Assembly: GCA_958430865.1 (NCBI GenBank)
Contig: CAUDNR010000201.1
Coordinates: 10,154 to 24,597 of the forward strand
DNA length: 14,444 bases
From: Entrophospora sp. SA101
Lineage: Eukaryota > Glomeromycota > Glomeromycetes > Entrophosporales > Entrophosporaceae
Direction of reading: 5' to 3'
This document shows positions 1-7,568 of this stretch, piece by piece. Made by a program: the position numbers and the translations under genes. The first letter of the stretch is position 1; every line of letters begins with the position of its first letter. The notes under the pieces are model-generated. The model had not been told where the DNA came from, did not search any database, and worked only from the letters and a program-made list of their open reading frames with translations.

Positions 1-120
1 TAATCCAATGAAATGGTTAGTATCCCATATTTTGCACAACTTGAAAAAAAGTTGATATATAAGTCATAGAATTTGTATAATAGTATCGGTCAGGGAAAAG
101 TCATGCAATGATGAAGTACC

Positions 121-260
121 ACATAAGACCCCCTGTGTCCGGCTCCCTTAGGTGCAATGCCTCACTTTGGACCGGCTGTAAAGTCCCACGTGCTAGGGAG
201 GTGGCACTGACACGGGTGGCTCATGTTGGGTGTTGACCCCTCGTGACATGACCCTCCCTT
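121..260. repeat. GC-rich island, candidate dispersed repeat
   Basis: About 82 of 140 bases are G or C (roughly 59%), while the flanks are strongly AT-rich, with A/T homopolymer runs starting right after it at about 261. No convincing reading frame, tRNA or rRNA signature was found. Short self-complementary pieces are visible, such as GGGT/ACCC around a GTTG loop near 227-238 and GTGC/GCAC around 190-207. The sharp composition step suggests an inserted element or the structured end of a mobile element. It lies on the 3' side of the helicase relic at 925-1860, so a link to that element is possible but not shown. Confidence 0.4.
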
Positions 261-477
261 TTGTTAATTTTTATTATTTATTTTATTTAGTTAAGGAAAC
301 ATTTTTAAAAAATTTAAAAAATTAAAAAAAGATAAATTTCGCTAATTGGTTACATTTGTAATATATGAAGATCCATCAATCAATAATATTATAATTCAGT
401 AATTAGTAGCAACGACAACAACGAATCATCGTTTTTTGAGGATGATAAGATCCAGTTTGTATAGGAGTGATCGAAGT

Positions 478-578
478 AAGCGTTAAGGACAAGATTTATG
501 AAGCTTTCAAAATATTCTAACAAACGTTTTATCAATTATTCAATAGTTTGTACAAGCATTAAGGACAAGATCTATGAA
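478..578 (+). repeat. Pair of 25-bp direct repeats
   Basis: The 25-bp block at 478-502 recurs at 554-578 with two transitions; the shared core is TTAAGGACAAGAT followed by TATGAA. The copies are 76 bp apart. No coding frame or mobile-element ends accompany them. They may be a remnant of a local duplication. Confidence 0.5.
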
Positions 579-924
579 CAAAATAGGAAAATTTTTCTCA
601 AAATTGGCGACGTGGCAAAAAACACAAAAAGACCCAATTAATGCTTCACTGGAATTTGAATTAACCAATCAATTGTTTACGATCGAAAACTCGAGCAAAG
701 TAATCTATTAATAGTCTAATGTGTACGTACAAAGAAACAGCAAAGATGTTTTGTTACTACAGTACTAAATCATGAAGTTGCATCATTTATTGTTATCATG
801 GTGATACGACGTTATACAAATAGTCTAATTTAACATTAACTAATGTGATACAATAACGTTATACAAAATAGAAAACTTTAAAAAATGTTTTTTTCAACAT
901 CTATTACTGTTATGAAAAACCAAA

Positions 925-1860
925 TCAGCGTTGAATCATCTCTATTAGACCTTTTTCGTTTAACAATTTCAATCTCTTGTATTCATTTATCACATTCCTA
1001 TCTACCTTCAAGGAATCGAAATCGAAATCAAAAATGTCCATCGAATTCCAGGAAGGAGATCGACTCATCGCCACATAGATCTGACCAGGAGCAAACATAT
1101 TTTGATCTATGGTCAAGGTGACGTGCGGCAACATTAGGCCTCGGGTCTTGTGGACGGTTGACGCAAGAGCGTTCTGTAAAGGGAATTGGTGTCTCGAGGC
1201 ATGTACTCCGTTAATTTCAAAGTTCGCGGTAGCTTTTTGAACATTGATCTTAACAATGTTTTCGTTTGTTGGGAAAGTGACCTCGACGTTATTGTGGTCT
1301 ATACTCTTGGTAACGACTCCTATTGTTCCATTGCAAATGTTGTGCTCGAATTGGAGATATGCGTTTGCGATGCTTCATCGGAACTGCACTTATTTCCTCA
1401 GGTATCGCCGCTAGGGTAGGTGGAAAGCGGTGATTTTTCATAGATTTACACGATGAACACACAGCGATCTTGGTTTGGCCCCTGTTGTTTACGCGCAAAG
1501 GTAATCGGAGGTCTGGAAACGCTATCATTATGTCGTAAGTTTCGTCAAGATCGTAATCAATCCATTTAACCGCAGCTCTCATCATCAGCACAGAACAATA
1601 GGCACAAGGAACAGATGGACGATCGTAAAGTATTTTTTTCTCGAATTCGTCCGAGAGTTCTTGAAGCTTTTTCGAAGGGTGCCACATTTCAAAAGGTGGG
1701 GGGAGTAGTTCACGCGTCGATGGTACATTCCCCAATCCCTGATTGATTTCACTTCGTTTTGAGTACGTGGAAAGAAATGAGATGTTGTTGCTTGATTGCT
1801 CAGGTTGATTTCCTGGATTTGGTTGTAGAAAGTGGGAAATGGTATGCCGATCGATTCTAT
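925..1860 (-). pseudogene. Helitron-type Pif1 helicase relic with the ATPase core deleted
   Basis: Two pieces of the same protein family are fused. The 5' piece (about 1860 down to 1350) resembles the N-terminal region of Helitron-associated helicases: a CxxC pair (CAYC), a second CSSCK pair, then a run like IPEEISAVPMKHRKRISPI. The 3' piece (about 1345 to 925) is the C-terminal part of a Pif1-like helicase: NGTIGVV, FPLQNALASTVHKTRG, then GQIYVAMSRSPSW and a terminal EYKRL region before TGA. The second piece is in a different frame, shifted at the junction near 1340-1355. Everything between, including Walker A, Walker B and most of the helicase core, is absent. No in-frame ATG was seen in the roughly 170 bases above 1735, where the frame is still open. 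The product would lack ATPase activity. The family is known from Helitron rolling-circle transposons; no Rep domain is present here. Confidence 0.8.
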
Positions 1861-1869
1861 AATGAATTT

Positions 1870-2380
1870 TAAATTTTTTAAAAAACCCCCTTTTTATATT
1901 TAATACTTTCTAAAAAGTATGATGATAAAACTTCTCCAATATATTCCTTATTGTAATAAAGAATTAAACCAGGAATAATGTCAATATTTAGCCATTCTTA
2001 ATATTGCGTTAACATTAATGTTTAGAAAAAATAAAACTCACACTTTTGACATGCATAGATCTCAAATATGACAAATTTCTAAATTCGCGTACAATCAACG
2101 TATAAAACACATAATTTGCTTCAATTACATGAATTTAAGCCGGACAAAATTTTTATCAAAATGATCAGAAGTTACGAACACTCTTTACTCATTTTTTCAT
2201 CCTTCAATTCCTTATTATTGTGTAAAAAGAAAAAAAAAAACAAAGTTATTACACACAAAATTTGTAATATTCGGTGTAACAACAAAAACAAAAACAATCA
2301 TAATAAATAACAAAAATATAATAATAATAAATGAATTTATTATTATTAATTTACCATTCCTTGAATATTCTTTTTCTTAC
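1870..2380. other. AT-rich intergenic stretch
   Basis: The region between the helicase relic and the BTB gene. It holds A/T homopolymers and an AAT/ATT-rich block around 2300-2350. A 64-codon frame at 2116-2310 begins at TTG and becomes Lys/Asn-rich low-complexity sequence, so it is not accepted as a gene. Nothing else was recognised. Confidence 0.5.
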
Positions 2381-2381
2381 A

Positions 2382-2388
2382 TATAAAA
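2382..2388 (+). promoter_or_regulatory. TATA-like element upstream of the BTB gene
   Basis: TATAAAA lies 27 bases upstream of the ATG at 2416. If it is a real TATA box, the 5' leader would be extremely short. AT-rich background makes chance matches common. Confidence 0.25.
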
Positions 2389-2415
2389 TTATTTAACTCT
2401 TGCTTGATTAAGAAG

Positions 2416-3276
2416 ATGTTATCATCTAAACATAATTATCCTGATGGTGATATTATAATAATCGTCAAAGATAAATCATTTAAGATCCATAAACTAATTT
2501 TAAGTCTTGCATCTCAAATTTTCAAAGATTTATTCATAGATGCCGCCACTAGCAGCAATACTCAAGGAATTCAAAACATTGAACTTGACGAACCAATGCA
2601 AACATTTGAAGATCTTTTGGATTTTATTTATCCAGGAAGTAGTTTACTGATTACCTGGGATAATGTTGCAGAATTGTTTCGAATTGCTGATAAATATTTG
2701 GTCGATTCATTTATTGAAAGAGGAAAAGAATTCTTGGAACGTGAGTTCCCATCTAGACCTTTATTATCACTTGTCCTAGCTGATCTTTACAGATTCAAAA
2801 ATGTTTATAAGAGTTCGTCTAAATTGGTTCTTGATAACTTCTCAGTCTACAAATCAGACCAACTATTTAGTCAATTATCTGTTAAAACACAAGGATTATT
2901 GCTAGACCGTTATTGTGATTATTTCATCTCTTGGAGTAAAGATTATCAAGGAATGAATTTCAATGAAAATTTCACACATTCATGTCAAGGATTTTGTCGA
3001 AAAGAACACATCAAAAAAATTCAAAGGAAAATAACTGGTAAACTTGAATCCACACGCACCTTTCCTCCACCTAGCCCATCAATATTTTATAAAATGGTTG
3101 TAAACACCCTTCAGGAAAAAAACTATGATACAGATGATTGTGATATGAATTATCTCTTTGTTGAATTTCCAAAACTGTTTGAAAATTTATTTGGTAAATT
3201 TGAACCTTTAAAAGGTGATGTCAATGTTGATAATGAACTTTGTGGATTTTATATTTTTATTGAAATGAAGTATTAG
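2416..3276 (+). CDS. BTB/POZ domain protein, 286 aa
   Basis: Single-exon gene of 286 residues. The frame opens 12 bases earlier at a TTG, but the first ATG at 2416 is the natural start. Residues about 8-105 match a fungal BTB/POZ fold: D11-I-I-I, then FKIHKLILSLASQIFKDLF at about 22-40, where other BTB proteins read F.vHrliLslaSpvFrdmf, then LLDFIYPG at 67-74 and ADKYLVDSF at 91-99. BTB domains mediate dimerisation and often adapt substrates to Cullin-3 ubiquitin ligases. No MATH, Kelch or TLD domain follows. Residues 110-180 are helical and may act as a BACK-like linker. Residues 185-200 hold a small Cys/His cluster (H188, C190, C194, H198). The C-terminal 80 residues are unrecognised. The frame is intact, so the gene is probably functional. 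Partner and pathway are unknown. AATAAA signals follow the stop. Confidence 0.85.
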   Translation: MLSSKHNYPDGDIIIIVKDKSFKIHKLILSLASQIFKDLFIDAATSSNTQGIQNIELDEPMQTFEDLLDFIYPGSSLLITWDNVAELFRIADKYLVDSFIERGKEFLEREFPSRPLLSLVLADLYRFKNVYKSSSKLVLDNFSVYKSDQLFSQLSVKTQGLLLDRYCDYFISWSKDYQGMNFNENFTHSCQGFCRKEHIKKIQRKITGKLESTRTFPPPSPSIFYKMVVNTLQEKNYDTDDCDMNYLFVEFPKLFENLFGKFEPLKGDVNVDNELCGFYIFIEMKY

Positions 3277-3345
3277 TATAAGATAGGTCGTACAAATATA
3301 TATATATAAATAAATTAAATAAACAAACAAACATCCAATAAAAAA
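3277..3345 (+). terminator. 3' end and poly(A) signals of the BTB gene
   Basis: Several AATAAA hexamers lie within 70 bases of the TAG, at about 3307 and 3338, next to A-rich sequence. This is consistent with fungal cleavage/polyadenylation signals, although AT-rich DNA produces them often. Confidence 0.4.
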
Positions 3346-4330
3346 AATTTTTTTAGTTGTAAATTTTATTTTATTAAATAAATTTGTTTGATTTCGTTCA
3401 TGTTTCATCTTGATCGTATATCTTAAATTGGTCGCGTTTACAATCATTTTGACATTCGTTATATTAAGGTTATTTTTGATTATATCGAGAGATATGGTCA
3501 AGAGAAGAGTTAGGAAGAGAGTTATTCTTCAACCAAGTCAAAAACCAACCCTTTAAATCCATTTTCGAGTAGCACGATTTAATTTATTAAACTTTTAAAA
3601 GGTTTTGTCGCATGGTTGCTTCCAATTTCTTAAATTCGAACCATTTGTTAATGGAACAATTGTTCGTGAAGTGATTGTTGACAATGAATCAAACCCACAT
3701 TAAATGTTTTATTTTTAAATTCACGATTTTAATTAGTCAATCAATCAACAATTGCGTGGGTTAAAATTTGTGTTACCAGAACGGTCTCCTATAATAACGT
3801 TGTATAATAATAACGACAATTATTTCATGTGACCGAATGTAGAAGGTGAGTTCCGTGCGCTGGATTAGCCTGAGAGGAATTTCTCTACGAAAAAATAACA
3901 AAAAAATAAGTTTGGACGGCTGTCCTATTCATATGTTTCGAATTTAATAAAATAGACTATTGTCTTGGCCCGAGCGATGTCTTTTTTTGCTCTTTGCGAC
4001 AAAGAAGACGCAAAACCCAACTTAATTGAATTTTTATTCTCGCGTAGCACGGTATGCGTGTTTTGTAACACGAAAAGCAAAAGCTCACATTGCGTTCTCA
4101 GTTGTAACCTTGTTTAATGATATAGAACCTAATTAATTAGATTATCATATCCGATTTCAGACTCCAAAATGGAACAAACATGACCATCGTCAACAAGTGT
4201 TCACGACCAACTTCAGGTTACATTTTTGGAAATGTTAGCGGAAAATTTTTATGAAATACGAAAAAAAGGGATGATGAAGTTAATAGTAGTATTAAGCATG
4301 GCCGAGAATATTCGGATCGAGATTATTTAC
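3346..4330. other. Intergenic stretch without recognised gene
   Basis: No open frame of useful size and no RNA gene was recognised. A GAGA-6-TCTC inverted repeat lies near 3870-3885, and 3960-4110 is slightly more GC-rich than its surroundings. A tRNA B-box look-alike on the minus strand at 3632-3642 has no A box or cloverleaf around it. Confidence 0.4.
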
Positions 4331-4332
4331 CT

Positions 4333-4735
4333 CTAAATATCTGCATAATTAAAAATCGCTTTCACATCTTGTGTATTCTTATTTATGATAGTTATGTGAT
4401 CACTGTCTTTTCTTTGCATGTACTTATCCCAGTTTAAAAATTGTATATACTGTTTAGGATTATCGGTGAATCTACCTTGGGTTTTTCGCCTATTATTTCT
4501 AGATTTGCGAGACATATTTGACATATATATTAATATGGATAAATGACTTGAATTCTATTTTAAATGCATGGACATAGTCCAATAAATTGCGTTGTGGGAT
4601 CAGGCCAACTTGATTCAACATATGATTCGAATATTTTAGCAGTTCTTGTAGCTTAGATGCAAAAACATTCTCATTACACAGGACAATATCGCGTGACTGA
4701 TGAATTATAAAACTATAGCACCCCAAAAAAGGCAC
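4333..4735 (-). pseudogene. Unidentified coding-like fragments in two overlapping frames
   Basis: Two minus-strand frames overlap by about 26 bases. The upstream one (4735-4499, no ATG at its 5' end) has mixed composition, with stretches such as ENVFASKLQELLKYSNHMLNQVGL. The downstream one (4524-4333) begins with an ATG and has a basic start (MSNMSRKSRNNRRKTQGRF) followed by KQYIQFLNWDKYM. Composition is less biased than random AT-rich DNA, so this may be a frameshifted relic or a short piece of a transposon gene. I do not recognise a family. A chance pair of frames is the main alternative. Confidence 0.2.
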
Positions 4736-4997
4736 AAAATATTTTATTAAATATATAAAAACATATATTATTTTATCTTGATGCTACCACCACCCGCATT
4801 ATCAAGGTAATACAATCCAAGGGTTCCAACACAAATTAAGTTACGATCTAATTTGTCAAAAGGAAAGTATATCATGCTTAATGGCCTAAGTGTACATGGG
4901 CATTTAGTCAATTATAAATGTATCTCCTTGATGTAATATCCAAGCCCAAACTTGGAGAAGATGAAATTTTATAAAAGAATTAAAACAAGTAGGATGA

Positions 4998-5240
4998 ATG
5001 AATACTCTGAACACATACTCTGGTACCTACCATTATGCTTCTCCTCGAATTTTGGGTCTACTGTCTGATGGTTTTGACCAATTTGTTTTTGAGCTAAATG
5101 ATGATTTAATATCAGTTCTATGTTGCTTTTATTTTAACAAGATGAAATTTGGTGATTGTGTTGAATATTTTAAATGTGGCTGTTTTGAAGACATAAAGGG
5201 ATTTTGGGAATGTACTTTTGAGCCCATTCTCTGGAAATAG
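4998..5240 (+). CDS. Small orphan reading frame, 80 aa
   Basis: An ATG-started frame of 80 residues with a balanced composition, several Cys and aromatic residues (CCFYF, CGCFED, FWECTFEPILW) and no low-complexity run. No signal peptide or domain is recognised. It sits alone, with AT-rich DNA on both sides and a CCAAG/CTTGG inverted repeat about 40 bases upstream (near 4950). It could be a real small protein, an exon, or part of a dispersed non-autonomous element. No splice partners were found. Confidence 0.25.
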   Translation: MNTLNTYSGTYHYASPRILGLLSDGFDQFVFELNDDLISVLCCFYFNKMKFGDCVEYFKCGCFEDIKGFWECTFEPILWK

Positions 5241-5758
5241 ATGTGTGGTGCACCAAAAAAATGTGATTATGCCAAGCTCAAAAATAAATGTGAATTCTGG
5301 ACAAATTGGTCAACACTCCAAATCTGCATTATATAATGAACTGTTTAAAATTTTAATAGTTTTTCTTTACATAAAAAATATTTACTGAATTAATTTATAA
5401 ATATTTCCTGAAAATCATTGATACATATAGTAATCCTTTTTTTTATTATTATTATTAATCAAGCAAAATGCATCTACTATATAATTTCAGGATTATTTGT
5501 TGGAAAGCAAGTTGTTCCAATTTCAAGTAACAATTGTACAAAAAACTTTGACCTGTCCTCCCTATTGTCACTGGGACAAGAAGGATGATTCCTAGTAGTC
5601 ATTGTTATAATTAATGAATATCCAGATTCCTTCCGTACAGACCATTTCATAAATTAAAATGTTTAATCACTAGCCCGGATTCTTTATCATTGTTCAGTCG
5701 ACATGGTTTGGTGAGCAACATGTTCTGTGTAACATATTCCAGTGTTCTTGTTACAAAT
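5241..5758. other. Intergenic stretch upstream of the SDF2-like gene
   Basis: No gene was recognised. An ATT/TTA trinucleotide run lies near 5440-5457. The rest is unremarkable AT-rich sequence. Confidence 0.4.
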
Positions 5759-5759
5759 T

Positions 5760-5803
5760 CCAATTAAATTTTCACAAATTTCAATTTTTTTTTTTAAAAA
5801 AAA
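5760..5803 (+). promoter_or_regulatory. CCAAT motif and poly(T)/poly(A) tract before the SDF2-like gene
   Basis: CCAAT occurs at 5760-5764, about 55 bases before the ATG, followed by an eleven-T run and an eight-A run ending at 5803. Such tracts are typical of fungal promoters that exclude nucleosomes. The assignment rests on position only. Confidence 0.25.
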
Positions 5804-5815
5804 CATATTAGAAAA

Positions 5816-7089
5816 ATGAATTATAAATTAGACAATATTAAAAGTATAATAATCATATTAGTTATCATCATCATCAATAGTATATCGATTGTAAAAAGTC
5901 AAGCATTAGACATTTCCGAAGGTAATTGAGTTTGTTTTAGTAATAAAAATTGGTTGGAGGTAGGAGGCTTGGTTTAAAAGATTTAAAAGATTTTTTGAGG
6001 CTTGTTAAGAAAAACAAAATTAAAATTAATTGAATTTTTATTTATTTTTATTTCGAAAAATAAAGAATTTGAAAGAGGTAAAAAAAAAAAAGGAAAATTT
6101 ATCATTTGAACAAATTATATTTTCTCCAAAGTTCCATAATGGAACCAATTAATCAAACTATTGCTCTTAATCAATTTAAAAAGTAACATGTGGTTCAGCA
6201 ATAAAATTAACGCACGGTTCATCAAATTATAAATTACATTCAGAAAAAAAAGTAGTCTATGGTAAAATATAAAGATTCTTTGGACAAAAACCAATTTTTT
6301 TCATTAATTATATTAAATCACTCATTCGCTTTATAATTATTTTTTTTGTTTTAGGAACCGGATCTGGTCAACAAGGTGTAACAGGGTTACCATTGCCAGA
6401 TGATCCTGAGTCACTGTGGATTGTGAAAGCTGCAAATGGAGATATTTGTCATAGAGGGTAACTGTTACCATTATTTTATGCTTGTAAGAAAAGAAAAATG
6501 GAAAGATAAAAATGAAACAATGGAAAAATTGAAGCAAAAAATAATATAAGAAACATTTTTTTTTATATTGTTAGAAAAGCAATTCTATGTGATTCAATTA
6601 TTAGATTACAACATGCCGGCACAAATAAATTTTTACATAGTCATCAACACCGTTCACCTTTATCAAATCAACAAGAAATTAGTGCTTTTGATGGTTTAGA
6701 TTCTGGTACATAAATAAATTATAACGTCATTTCCCACCCCTTTTCTCTTCTTCCTACTTTCTTTCTTTCCATTCTATTCCTTCTATTCCTTCTATTCCTT
6801 CCTCTACCTCATCACGACATCATCAATTCTCTCCAATTGATTAATTAATTCATTATATATAGGTGATAATTGGAAGATAATTTGTACAAACAAATCATCA
6901 ACACATTGGAATCGAGAAGAAAAAATTTATTTACAACATGTTGAAACAGGCCGATATTTATCAGCAAATCGTGATCACACCTATAGCAACCCCATTCACG
7001 GACATATTGAAGTTGTGGGCAGTTCAAGGAATGATAAAAATTCTGAATGGATCAGTCAAGAGGGTATTTATTTTGCTGTTATAGATTAG
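5816..7089 (+). CDS. SDF2: SDF2-like MIR-domain secretory protein, five exons, 214 aa
   Basis: Five exons join in phase: 5816-5921, 6184-6261, 6355-6457, 6575-6705 and 6863-7089 (645 nt including TAG). All introns are GT-AG. Residues 1-30 form a signal peptide with an Ile-rich core at 11-20. Residues about 35-205 hold three MIR repeats that follow the SDF2 pattern: VTCGSAIKLTH, then GTGSGQQGVTG at 62-72, ESLWIVKAANGDICHRG, IIRLQHAG...FLHSHQHRSPLSNQQEISAF, DNWKIIC, IYLQHVETGRYLSAN, and EGIYF at the end. Length matches the roughly 210 residues of animal SDF2, and no transmembrane helices follow, so it is not a PMT O-mannosyltransferase. SDF2 proteins act in the ER lumen with Hsp40/BiP chaperones in protein quality control. 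Oddity: it ends EGIYFAVID with no HDEL/KDEL, about 15 residues short of animal homologues, so ER retention would need a partner. Intron 1 has a poor acceptor (AAAAAG) but is fixed by phase and homology. Confidence 0.9.
6731..6809 (+). repeat. Pyrimidine-rich tract with three TTCTATTCC copies inside intron 4
   Basis: Nearly 80 bases of C/T-rich sequence lie within intron 4 of the SDF2-like gene. Three perfect tandem copies of the 9-mer TTCTATTCC occupy 6772-6798. The tract sits more than 50 bases before the acceptor at 6862, so it is more a slippage-prone microsatellite than the ordinary acceptor polypyrimidine tract. Confidence 0.7.
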
Positions 7090-7568
7090 GATTTAAGAGA
7101 TTATACAGTGATGAACTTTTAAAAAAGGTTTGGTGGCAATTTTTGATTTAATCAACGAGTTTTTTTTGTTAACGAGTGGATAAATAGATATTTACTTACA
7201 TTGTAATTTATTTAATAATTTAAAAAGAAAAAATTATTACAAAAAAAAAAAAAATATTTAATAAAGAAAATTAATATGATAATAATATAATCAATGCAAA
7301 AAAAGATGTGGAATTATGTATAAATAATTGTTATAAAAAAAAAAAAAATGAAAATATGAAAATATAAAAAAAGAAAGTATTTATATATAAAAAAATTTAT
7401 TATCATCAATATAATAAAAGTTTTTTCTAAATTCAGCAATATAAGTATTTTTATTTTGACGAAAAGAAATATCTAAATAATATTTATTTATTTTATTTAT
7501 TCTAATATCTATTATTTGTTATTTTATTATTCATTTTATTATTTATTATTTTTTTCCTCCATTCGGTA
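7090..7568. terminator. Convergent 3' regions of the SDF2-like and coiled-coil genes
   Basis: The 479 bp between the two stop codons are extremely AT-rich. On the plus strand AATAAA occurs near 7258 after A-rich runs. On the minus strand several AATAAA hexamers fall just past the stop, seen as TTTATT between about 7485 and 7550. No reading frame or RNA gene is apparent. It most likely holds both polyadenylation regions. Confidence 0.5.

Noticed and set aside
885..1419. Two plus-strand frames of 77-78 codons
   Set aside because: They lie antisense to the helicase relic, whose family motifs read clearly on the minus strand.
2116..2310. A 64-codon plus-strand frame
   Set aside because: It starts with TTG, and its second half is Lys/Asn low-complexity sequence with no family match.
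3208..3501. A 97-codon minus-strand frame
   Set aside because: It overlaps the end of the BTB gene and is Ile/Asn/Lys/Tyr-rich, as expected from translated AT-rich DNA.
3632..3642. GGTTCGAATTT on the minus strand, a tRNA B-box look-alike
   Set aside because: No A box at the right distance, no acceptor stem and no T-loop pairing could be found.
5816..7089. Interpretation as a protein O-mannosyltransferase, which also carries MIR repeats
   Set aside because: There is one signal peptide, no multi-spanning membrane region, and the total length and SGQQ motif fit SDF2.
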